In this document: positions 18,825 through 26,350 of the stretch, piece after piece | Numbering within the stretch: the first letter of the stretch is position 1 | How the letters are laid out: each line of letters starts with the position of its first letter | From: Chryseobacterium oranimense | GTDB lineage: Bacteria > Bacteroidota > Bacteroidia > Flavobacteriales > Weeksellaceae | Assembly: GCF_025244725.1 (NCBI RefSeq) | Contig: NZ_CP104203.1 | Location: 2,294,001-2,358,000 of the forward strand | Reading direction: 5' to 3' | DNA: 64,000 nucleotides | The notes under the pieces: model-generated | What the model was told of the DNA's origin: nothing | The model's database searches: none | What the model saw: the letters and a program-made list of their open reading frames with translations, nothing else | Program-made: the position numbers and the translations under genes

Positions 18825-18947
18825 TACATTCCCGCGGCCCTGGCAAAGCTTCTAGTCTGGTCATTTCTGGCTGGTTTTGCCGAAAGATTCGTTCCCAATA
18901 TTCTTGAAAACCTGACGAAACTGAAGGATGTCAATGAAGAATCATGA
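18825..18947 (+). pseudogene. C-terminal remnant of a membrane protein
   Basis: The open frame between a stop at about 18820 and TGA at 18945 reads PAALAKLLVWSFLAGFAERF then VPNILENLTKL. It looks like real coding sequence: one hydrophobic helix, then a phrase of the type AGF-ERFVP that I associate with C-termini of membrane proteins. There is no start codon and no upstream coding in frame. This suggests a decayed gene end left after a deletion. Confidence 0.5.
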
Positions 18948-19261
18948 AAATATTTTATGCTTTTTCTGTAAATAATACAAAAGTAGTATTTCACAGGAAG
19001 TTAAAACTTCTTATCTTTATCTGGTATTGAATTGAATGAAACGTCATTCTTTGACATACAGGCCTTAAAAAAAACCGAGACGAAGGTAAAATCAATGAGG
19101 TGAAAAATGATTACAAAATTTCCTGTATCTGCAGAAAGTTTTAGAAGGCTAAAGTTTTTAGTCTTCTTTTTGTTTAAAATAATTTATCTGAATAAACTGA
19201 AATCAAAAAAATAAGGTGAGCCAACAACCCACCTTATTTTTTTAATTATTTCTTTATTTTA
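18948..19261. other. Gene-free stretch with two terminators
   Basis: About 190 bp of AT-rich sequence without recognisable coding is followed by two hairpins. 19143-19171 is plus-oriented, with stem AGAAGGCTAAA/TTTAGTCTTCT (one G-U pair) and then a T tract. 19205-19243 is bidirectional, with stem AAAAAAATAAGGTG/CACCTTATTTTTTT, and closes polA on the minus strand. Confidence 0.7.
19205..19243. terminator. Bidirectional terminator downstream of polA
   Basis: A 14-bp perfect stem with an 11-nt loop and T tracts on both strands lies 18 bp beyond the polA stop codon. Confidence 0.85.
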
Positions 19262-22096
19262 TTAATGCGCTTCCAGCCAGTTATTTCCGACTCCTACTTC
19301 TACCAGCAAAGGCACTTGTGTTTCCAAAGCACTTTCCATCTCGGTTCTGATCAGTTTTGAAGCTGCTTCAATCTCGTCTGCCGGAGCTTCAAATATAAGT
19401 TCGTCATGCACCTGAAGAAGCATTTTAGTCTTTAGCTGCTGTGCTTTAAGTTCCTTATCAATTTTAATCATAGCCAGCTTTACCACATCCGCAGCACTTC
19501 CCTGTACCGGTGCATTTACAGCATTCCTTTCCGCATGGCCTCTCACCACAAAATTATTGGAATTGATATCTTTTAAATGACGTTTTCTTCCTAAAATTGT
19601 TTCCACATATCCTATCTGTCGGGCTTTGCTTACCTGTTCCGCCATATATTCCTTCAGTTTCGGATAGGTTTCGAAATAGGCTTCGATCATTTGCTTAGCT
19701 TCGGTTCTTGAAAGACCGGTCTGTTCTGCCAATGCAAAGGCACCCTGTCCGTAAATGATTCCAAAATTAACGGTCTTGGCCTGGCTTCTCTGGGTTTTGG
19801 AAACTTCTTCCAGAGGAATTTTAAACAATTTGGCCGCCGTTGATGCGTGAATATCTTCTCCATCCTGGAAAGCTTTGATCATATTTTCTTCTCCTGAAAT
19901 TTCAGCAATCAAACGAAGCTCGATCTGTGAGTAATCGGCAGAGATGATCTTTTTGCCTTCTCCGGAGACAAAAGCCCCTCTGATCTGCTGTCCGCGCAGT
20001 GTTCTGATCGGGATATTCTGAAGATTGGGGTTTACACTCGCAAGACGCCCTGTAGCAGCTGTAGTCTGGGAAAAATTGGTATGTACCCTCCCATCATGCT
20101 TGTCAATCTGTGAAGGAAGTGCATCTACATAGGTAGATTTTAATTTCTGATAGGTTCTGTATTCCAGGATATGCTTGATAATTTCATGTTTTGAGCTCAG
20201 CTTTTGAAGAACATCTTCTGAAGTTGCATACTGTCCTGTTTTTGTTTTCTTGGCTTTAGGATCCAGCTGCATTTTTTCAAAAAGGATTTCTCCAAGCTGC
20301 TTGGGTGAATTCATATTGAATTCTTCTCCGGAAAACTCAAAAATTTTAGATTCCAGCTGTCTAAGGTCATTTTCAAGGTCGATACTTTCCTGTGCCAGCC
20401 ATTTTTCGTCGAGTGAAATACCGGCCAGTTCCATTTTCGCTAAAACTTCCATCAGCGGCATTTCAATTTTGAAGAAAAGCTCTTCCAGATTTTCTTTTTT
20501 CAGCTGCGGGGCAAAAAGCTCGTACAGCTGGAATGTTACATCGGCATCTTCAGCTGCATAATCGGTTTGTGTTCTCAGGTCTGCATCTCTGAAAGTACCC
20601 TGGTTTTTACCTTTTTTTCCAATAATGGTTTCAATGGAAACGGGTTTATAATTGAGATAGACTTCAGAAAGGTAGTCCATTCCGTGTCTTCCGTCCGGGT
20701 TCAGCAGGTAATGGGCAATCATGGTATCAAACATGGCTCCTTTTACTGTGATATCGTATTGTTTTAATATTTTATAATCGAATTTCAGATTGTGTGCAAT
20801 TTTCAAAAGGTCTTCCTTTTCAAAGAAAGGTCTGAAAATTTCCAGAGTCTGAAGCACTTCTCCTTTATCTTCGGATAGTGGAATGTAATAGGCCAGACCT
20901 TTTTTGTAAGAAAAACTCATTCCTACGAGTTCTGCTTCCAGCTCATTCAGTGAAGTGGTTTCGGTATCAAAGCAAACTGCTTTCTGCTTTAATAAATTGT
21001 CTACCAAAACTTTTTGGGCTTTCGGATTGTTAACAAACTGGTAGAGATGGTCATTATGCTCAATAGAGCTTTTGGTGGAAGTTGCCTGATCGAGTTCTTC
21101 AAAATTGGCGAAAAGATCCAGCTGCATTACCTGTCCTTTTATTTCTGTAACTGCAGCGGTTTGCTTTATCTCAACTTCACTTACCACCACAGTTTCTACA
21201 GGTGCAGAGGCAAATGCACGGTAAAGGTTTTCGTACAGTCTTCTGAATTCAATTTCATCGAAAACTTCTTTTACTTTCTCAAAATCCGGCGTATCAAGAT
21301 CATACTGCTCCTGATGGAATTCTATAGGGGCATCGCATATAATGGTTGCTAATTTTTTGGATAAAATTCCTCTTTCTGCGGAAGCTTCCACTTTCTCTTT
21401 AAGTTTTCCTTTCAGCTTATCCGTATTCGCCAGCAGGGTTTCTATATTCCCGAATTCTTTAAGGAACTTCATGGCTGTCTTCTCTCCCACACCTTCTAAT
21501 CCTGGTATATTATCTACCGCATCCCCCATCATGGCAAGAAAATCGATGACCTGTTTAGGATCTTCTATTTCGTACTTTGCTTTCACTTCTTCTACTCCAA
21601 GGATTTCTATATCGCCTCCCTTTAACCCGGGTTTGTATATTTTAATTTTATCTGTCACCAACTGGGCAAAATCTTTATCCGGCGTAACCATAAAAGTGGT
21701 ATACCCTTCTTTTTCTGCTTTGCAGGCAATAGTACCTATCACATCATCTGCTTCATACCCTTCAACTCCCAGGATAGGAATATGCATTGCTTCCAGAATT
21801 CTGTGAATGTATGGAATGGCAATCTTGATGGCTTCAGGAGTTTCGCTTCTGTTGGCTTTGTAATCCGAATAGTCATCCGTTCTTACACTCGCCTGTCCTA
21901 CATCAAACACAACTGCCAGATGGGTTGGTTTTTCTCTTCTGATCAGTTCGATCAGGGAATTGGTAAACCCAAAAATGGCAGAAGTATCCAATCCTTTGCT
22001 GGTAAGCCTTGGATTCCTGATCAATGCGTAATATCCTCTGAAAATCATCGCATAAGCATCGATGAGAAAGAGCCTTTTATCTTGTGTTGCGTCCAT
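19262..22096 (-). CDS. polA: DNA polymerase I
   Basis: Full-length, about 944 residues, used for Okazaki-fragment processing and repair. The N-terminal 5' nuclease is read from LFLIDAYAMIFRGYYAL and GVEGYEADDVIGT. The 3'-5' proofreading domain keeps the Asp and Glu of FDTETTSLNE. The polymerase domain has motif A SADYSQIELR, the O-helix region RSQAKTVNFGIIYG and motif C LLQVHDELIFE. All three activities look intact. The ATG at 22096 (MDATQDKR) is preferred to a TTG six codons upstream. A dispersed repeat lies just upstream. Confidence 0.98.
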   Translation of the reverse strand: MDATQDKRLFLIDAYAMIFRGYYALIRNPRLTSKGLDTSAIFGFTNSLIELIRREKPTHLAVVFDVGQASVRTDDYSDYKANRSETPEAIKIAIPYIHRILEAMHIPILGVEGYEADDVIGTIACKAEKEGYTTFMVTPDKDFAQLVTDKIKIYKPGLKGGDIEILGVEEVKAKYEIEDPKQVIDFLAMMGDAVDNIPGLEGVGEKTAMKFLKEFGNIETLLANTDKLKGKLKEKVEASAERGILSKKLATIICDAPIEFHQEQYDLDTPDFEKVKEVFDEIEFRRLYENLYRAFASAPVETVVVSEVEIKQTAAVTEIKGQVMQLDLFANFEELDQATSTKSSIEHNDHLYQFVNNPKAQKVLVDNLLKQKAVCFDTETTSLNELEAELVGMSFSYKKGLAYYIPLSEDKGEVLQTLEIFRPFFEKEDLLKIAHNLKFDYKILKQYDITVKGAMFDTMIAHYLLNPDGRHGMDYLSEVYLNYKPVSIETIIGKKGKNQGTFRDADLRTQTDYAAEDADVTFQLYELFAPQLKKENLEELFFKIEMPLMEVLAKMELAGISLDEKWLAQESIDLENDLRQLESKIFEFSGEEFNMNSPKQLGEILFEKMQLDPKAKKTKTGQYATSEDVLQKLSSKHEIIKHILEYRTYQKLKSTYVDALPSQIDKHDGRVHTNFSQTTAATGRLASVNPNLQNIPIRTLRGQQIRGAFVSGEGKKIISADYSQIELRLIAEISGEENMIKAFQDGEDIHASTAAKLFKIPLEEVSKTQRSQAKTVNFGIIYGQGAFALAEQTGLSRTEAKQMIEAYFETYPKLKEYMAEQVSKARQIGYVETILGRKRHLKDINSNNFVVRGHAERNAVNAPVQGSAADVVKLAMIKIDKELKAQQLKTKMLLQVHDELIFEAPADEIEAASKLIRTEMESALETQVPLLVEVGVGNNWLEAH

Positions 22097-22174
22097 AATG
22101 TCTATAATGAACAAATATAAGAAAATAGGAATATTTCTTCGGGTAATAAGTAATGAATTGTTAGTTTCAGGGTG

Positions 22175-22415
22175 AGGGTTTGAGAGTTGGAGGGTCGGAG
22201 AGTTTGAGAGTATATGAGTGTGAAAGGTAGTTACTAGTTGACAGTTGCTGGTTGCCAGCAGTTAAGATAAATATCCTAATGGTCAGGAATGTGATATCTT
22301 TAAAAATATTGAATATAGGATTGCTATCTGGTGGCTGAGGCTCTCGAAGCCACCATAGTAATGTTGGCTTACAATTCACTTTTTCACCTGCGAAGCAAAA
22401 TTCACCATTGACATT
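22175..22415 (-). repeat. Dispersed REP-like mosaic repeat, copy 3 (reverse orientation)
   Basis: The core at 22326-22355 is the reverse complement of the other copies (arms GGTGGCT and AGCCACC; the outer base pair is changed). Blocks GAATTTTGCTTCGCA, AGTGAATTGTAAGCCAACATTA, TATATTCAATATTTTTA and CTTAACTG match copies 1, 2 and 4. It occupies the gap between polA and tssD1; no gene was seen in 22115-22552. Confidence 0.75.
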
Positions 22416-22490
22416 CCAACTCAATCTCAACTTTTCCCTTGTATCTTGTCAGATATCTGCCATCCAAAATACTGCATTTTCCATAAAAAA

Positions 22491-22516
22491 ACAGGACAGC
22501 ATTTCTGCTGTCCTGT
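22491..22516 (-). terminator. Strong terminator downstream of tssD1
   Basis: An 11-bp GC-rich stem ACAGGACAGCA/TGCTGTCCTGT with loop TTTC is followed on the minus strand by seven T residues. It lies 36 bp beyond the tssD1 stop and ends a one-gene transcript. Confidence 0.9.
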
Positions 22517-22552
22517 CTGACGTTATTTTTTTAATAAAAGACTTGGGTCCTC

Positions 22553-22963
22553 CTAATGACCGGATGAAGGCCACATTCCACGGTACTCAGAAGTACCAAG
22601 GGTGATAACTTCTGCACTGATAACGAAACTGATCAGCATACTGTTGCTGTCAATTGCATCGAAATCTACTTCATGCTGGATCACGTATCCGTTTTCCCAC
22701 TTCAAAGTAGTAAGTGTACCTTCTTCATGAGATTTGTTGAAAGTAACTTCACCTGTTGTAGGCTTATATTTTCCGTTTAATAAACTTTCCAGGATATCAG
22801 ATTTTTCGGTAGCTTCTACTGTAACTTTAATCAACGCGTTTGAAGGATCTGATGCTACACGTCCTGAAACGTCTGTAGATCTTGATACGCTGTAGTTAAG
22901 TTTTAATAGTTTCTGACCTTCTCCTCCGTTGAATTTTAAGATTCCTCTTGAATTTGCTGCCAT
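22553..22963 (-). CDS. tssD: TssD (Hcp) tube protein of type VI secretion subtype iii, copy 1
   Basis: 136 residues. It is the Bacteroidota-type Hcp/TssD, which stacks as hexameric rings to form the inner tube. The hallmark start NSRGILKFNGGEGQKLLKLNY and C-terminal SAEVITLG-SEYRGMWPSSGH are present. It differs from copy 2 at only five positions (16, about 103, 105, 114 and 123). It is a single-gene unit with its own elaborate promoter and a strong terminator, fitting high expression. It lies immediately downstream of the effector-immunity genes. Confidence 0.93.
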   Translation of the reverse strand: MAANSRGILKFNGGEGQKLLKLNYSVSRSTDVSGRVASDPSNALIKVTVEATEKSDILESLLNGKYKPTTGEVTFNKSHEEGTLTTLKWENGYVIQHEVDFDAIDSNSMLISFVISAEVITLGTSEYRGMWPSSGH

Positions 22964-23016
22964 GTTTGGTGATTTTTAAATGTTATATATTATGTGAATA
23001 GTGATTGATTACAGAA

Positions 23017-23210
23017 CAAAGATAGACCCGATCCGGGTAAGGAAAAAGTTTTTGGATGCAAATCTGAAATATTGTAGTAATACTACGATTTGATGTAGTA
23101 ATTCTACGACTTTTGAGTTAACATAATGCTGTAAATGTCTGTTTAACGTATAAATAGTACTTTTATGAAGGGTCAATTTATTTACATTTTACACTATCAT
23201 GGGAAATATT
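23017..23210 (-). promoter_or_regulatory. T6SS-type promoter of tssD1 (two 21-bp spaced boxes)
   Basis: On the minus strand the -7 element TATCTTTG is at 23017-23024. Exactly 49 nt upstream is the box GTAGTAATACTAC (23074-23086), and 21 bp further the box GTAGTAATTCTACG (23095-23108). A distal block TTTTACACT...GGAAATATT lies at 23187-23210. There is no good -33 element. The same layout precedes tssD2 and the tssD relic, implying a shared activator. Confidence 0.75.
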
Positions 23211-23215
23211 AAAAC

Positions 23216-23243
23216 AAAATCAGACCTTTTCCGATCTGATTTT
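23216..23243 (-). terminator. Terminator of the vgrG-effector-immunity operon
   Basis: A stem AAAATCAGA/TCTGATTTT with an inner loop, T-rich on the minus strand, lies 32 bp beyond the ankyrin lipoprotein stop codon. Confidence 0.75.
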
Positions 23244-23274
23244 TATATTTGATAGTATTGTTTTCCGGTTGTCT

Positions 23275-24192
23275 TTATTTTCCTTTTACAATAGCCAAAT
23301 CTTCCTGATATCGGTTTTCACCGTAATTCTTTTTGAAGTTTACTGATATTTTATCTTTAGGGCTCAGGTTTTCATACAATTTTATTCTAAGTTTAGCTTC
23401 TGCTATTGTATCTTTTTGGTAAGGGAAGTGAACATTGTATTTTTCAATGAGCTGTTTTTTAAGCGCCAGTAATTTTTTAAAATAAGGGGTATTGGTTTTT
23501 TGGAATTTTGTTTGATCTTCTTCATCAAATTGAATGTAACTAGCCATTGGACAAAGATTGGTTCCAGGAATAACAGGCTGCCCCCCTTTTTCTAAAAAGT
23601 AAGCGGCCAGGTCCAAATCATCTCTCGTTGCATCCTCCATTATATTACCCCCATTATAGGATATATTATTGATACTAGCTCCATTTTGAAGCAAGTAATC
23701 CATCATTTTTCTCTCTGTATTTTCTGCTCCTCCTATAGCCATAGCTACGGTAAATGGAGATCGTCCCAATGAGGGATTTGGATTAGCTTTATACTTAAAA
23801 AGTAATTGGAGCATTTCATAATTATTAAGCGCTACTGCATGGTTTAGAGGAGACTCTAATCCCTCATTAGGAACTATAATATTAGGATCAGCACCCAATT
23901 TCAGCAGGTCTTCCATTGCATTAAGGTTTTCAATGATAGAAGCATACATAAGCAATGTATATCCTGTTTCTTCCTGTAATTTGTTAAGATCAATGTTTTT
24001 TTCTTTAATAACTTGCTCCATACCGGCAAGATCACCATCAAACATTTTTTGAGCAGCTAATAAACCGTCTCCTTTGAACATTTTTGAAGGAGGATACTGG
24101 TTTCTATTTTCTTTTTTACGAGATCTGAGACTAAAATCTGAACAGGAAAAAAATGTCATGGTGGAAAGTATTAGTAAAATAATTGGTTTCAT
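23275..24192 (-). CDS. Ankyrin-repeat lipoprotein, probable immunity to the adjacent lipase effector
   Basis: 305 residues. The signal peptide ends in lipobox FFSC (Cys at 17). Three or four ankyrin-like repeats are readable: TGYTLLMYASIIENLNAMEDLL, then SPLNHAVALNNYEMLQLL, then SPFTVAMAIGG. A C-terminal charged region follows. The start is 1 bp after the lipase stop, so it is tightly coupled. Periplasmic ankyrin lipoproteins are known partners of T6SS phospholipase effectors in Proteobacteria, which supports the immunity role; direct evidence is lacking. Confidence 0.75.
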   Translation of the reverse strand: MKPIILLILSTMTFFSCSDFSLRSRKKENRNQYPPSKMFKGDGLLAAQKMFDGDLAGMEQVIKEKNIDLNKLQEETGYTLLMYASIIENLNAMEDLLKLGADPNIIVPNEGLESPLNHAVALNNYEMLQLLFKYKANPNPSLGRSPFTVAMAIGGAENTERKMMDYLLQNGASINNISYNGGNIMEDATRDDLDLAAYFLEKGGQPVIPGTNLCPMASYIQFDEEDQTKFQKTNTPYFKKLLALKKQLIEKYNVHFPYQKDTIAEAKLRIKLYENLSPKDKISVNFKKNYGENRYQEDLAIVKGK

Positions 24193-24193
24193 A

Positions 24194-25441
24194 TTATGAA
24201 TTATTTGCTACAACGTCTGTATTAATATTGGCTACCATAGCCTGAAGTGCATCTGCATATGCACCGTGTCCACTTCCTAAGGTTTTAATACCAAGCCCTT
24301 CATTGTCTTCAATATATCCGAAGATTTCATGTTGTTCTCCTAAAGCTCTTGGTGCGGCTCCAGTAAGACCACCTATTAAGGCAATTTTATTAAGTCCGGG
24401 AATTCTTGAAAATGCCAATGTAGCAAGTAATCCTTCCCTGTTATTTTGTAATCCGTTAAGAATATCATTACTCGTACTGTAATTGATAATATTGGAAGTT
24501 GACCCAACAGCTCCTTTTTTATCAAGATAATCCAATGTGTTATTATGAACTCCTCTCGCATTAAAGGTATACCCAGGAAGCCCTGTATAATAGGAAGCCA
24601 TAGCACTGTTTCCCCCACCTAATGAATGTCCTGAAAACTTTACATGTCCATTAGTTGCTTCTTTCATTTTTTTTGCAATAACTCTGGTTTTTTCTATCTG
24701 AGGAGTATTAAAACCAAAAGCCTGACCTCCATCTTCTATTACCCAGTCTTTTACAAACTGATCACCGGCTTCCGAGCCTCTAAAAGCTACAAAATATTCC
24801 CCAGTATCTTTGTTATAGTACAAAGACGAAAAGAAACCGTTATCCTTATTCGTATTAAAATCTTCTTTCGTTAATACTCCTGGGCCGAATAATTTATCCA
24901 ATTCATCCTGATCATCTGTATTGATGCGGGTATATCCATCTATAGTAGTATTTTGTCCTTTATTATCTTCGTAAGAATCCTGTGCCATTTTACTGGCAGT
25001 AACAGCTTCCTGTAATTGGACAACCGGTAAATGAAAAGTAACCTCACCTCCTATGAAACAATGTAAACTGGAATTTTGCAGTAAAGGTTTTTTATTTTCA
25101 ATTCTTACTTTGGGATGGGTATTTTTCCAGTCGCTTCCTTTGCATAAAAATGAGCAGATATTCAGGCAGTCATCAATAAGAGCACTTCCTGCCCAGGCTG
25201 CGGCAGCCAAAACAAAAAGTCCTCCGGAAAAAGCTGCTGCCACAGCAACTCCGGCTAAAGCTCCGGCTATCATCATTTCAGGACAAATAAAATTGTCTTT
25301 AAAACGGTCATCCTCCGTAGCCATTAGTTTGGCCCCTTTTTTCAGGTTTACCGAAGACTGGGAACTGACGCCAATTCCTATAAGCCTTCTGCCTTTACTA
25401 CAAATAAGCGGAGTCCCTTGTGCGATATATAATTGACTCAT
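24194..25441 (-). CDS. PAAR-like N-terminus fused to class 3 lipase: T6SS effector
   Basis: 415 residues. The first ~140 begin VAR-like with IAQGTPLICSKG and contain a hydrophobic pair (about 55-90) and several Cys; this resembles PAAR-like tip proteins that sharpen VgrG. From about 145 a lipase domain follows: oxyanion strand AFRGS (219-223), nucleophile GHSLGG with Ser273, probable acid Asp326 in TSNDILNG and His392 in GSGHGAY. It would degrade target-cell lipids in the periplasm. It sits in the vgrG operon, directly before its putative immunity gene. The N-terminal assignment is less certain than the lipase. Confidence 0.82.
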   Translation of the reverse strand: MSQLYIAQGTPLICSKGRRLIGIGVSSQSSVNLKKGAKLMATEDDRFKDNFICPEMMIAGALAGVAVAAAFSGGLFVLAAAAWAGSALIDDCLNICSFLCKGSDWKNTHPKVRIENKKPLLQNSSLHCFIGGEVTFHLPVVQLQEAVTASKMAQDSYEDNKGQNTTIDGYTRINTDDQDELDKLFGPGVLTKEDFNTNKDNGFFSSLYYNKDTGEYFVAFRGSEAGDQFVKDWVIEDGGQAFGFNTPQIEKTRVIAKKMKEATNGHVKFSGHSLGGGNSAMASYYTGLPGYTFNARGVHNNTLDYLDKKGAVGSTSNIINYSTSNDILNGLQNNREGLLATLAFSRIPGLNKIALIGGLTGAAPRALGEQHEIFGYIEDNEGLGIKTLGSGHGAYADALQAMVANINTDVVANNS

Positions 25442-25460
25442 AGCGATCGTGGATTAATTG

Positions 25461-26315
25461 TTACTTTTTGTTTAACCTTATATGATATCTGCAGACATAT
25501 ATCATTTTTTCATTAAGCTCTTCCTTCACATGAAAAATGACTTCCGATAGTACCGAATCCTGATTATAGATATATTCCCCTTCTATTGCATATTTGTACT
25601 CCAAAGGATTGACCAGGGTTCTCTGATACTTTTCCCTGTATACATTTTCAAACCGGGATTGATTTTCCTTACTTTTTCCTTCCAGCTTTACCGTATATCC
25701 TCCTTCTTCGTTTCCGGAAATTCTGTAGGCAGAGCTGTAATTCAGTTCTTCCCCGGGAAAAAGCGTTGACAAAGTGGTTCTTACAGGAATCTCATCGGTA
25801 AAACTTCCTCCTGCGAATACCGGTAAAGGGTAAAACATAATCTGGTACAATAAATTCCGCCCAATATTACGGTCTATATTATTAAACTCTTTATCATAAA
25901 TCTGAATAAAAGTTCTATAACTTTCTTTTACCAGCTCAAAGAAATGTAAGTCCTTTTTTATCTCTTCCCACTTCCTTAAAATTTCATCCTTGTTGGTGAC
26001 TTCATTAATGCTTTTATCTGTATTCAAAGATAATTCTACCACCTCTGTCGCCTTATTTATTTTTTCAAGAATTTCATAAAAAGCCTGCATCTGGCCATCT
26101 GACTGAATATACCTCTGGGCAGAAGACTCAACAGAGATGTGGTTGTATTCTCCCGGTACTATAGTCCAGTCTTGTTCTATTTCTGTCTGGTTCGCTTTTC
26201 CGGTTCCTAATGTAAGATAGGATTTTATATTGATTTGATATTCTGCTTTTTTATACCAGGCATATTTAAATCCTGATAAGTCATTGTTTTCTTCATGATT
26301 AGGTTCCAATGTCAT
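25461..26315 (-). CDS. Unknown 284-aa protein between vgrG and effector, candidate loading adaptor
   Basis: No signal peptide or membrane segment. The first ~85 residues and the last ~130 look beta-rich, with a helical middle (85-150). No family is recognised. The gene lies 35 bp after vgrG and 19 bp before the PAAR-like lipase gene. In Proteobacteria this position is used by effector chaperones/adaptors that dock cargo on VgrG, but this sequence resembles none of them that I know. It could also be a second effector or tip component. Confidence 0.55.
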   Translation of the reverse strand: MTLEPNHEENNDLSGFKYAWYKKAEYQINIKSYLTLGTGKANQTEIEQDWTIVPGEYNHISVESSAQRYIQSDGQMQAFYEILEKINKATEVVELSLNTDKSINEVTNKDEILRKWEEIKKDLHFFELVKESYRTFIQIYDKEFNNIDRNIGRNLLYQIMFYPLPVFAGGSFTDEIPVRTTLSTLFPGEELNYSSAYRISGNEEGGYTVKLEGKSKENQSRFENVYREKYQRTLVNPLEYKYAIEGEYIYNQDSVLSEVIFHVKEELNEKMIYVCRYHIRLNKK

Positions 26316-26350
26316 GCCTTGCTAAGTTTTTTAGAATAAATTGACCAACA

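Noticed and set aside
22167..22430. Open frames through repeat copies 2 and 3 that encode similar peptides (WWLREPQPPDS)
   Set aside because: The similarity comes from the dispersed DNA repeat; there are no start signals, no family, and the frames cross low-complexity DNA.
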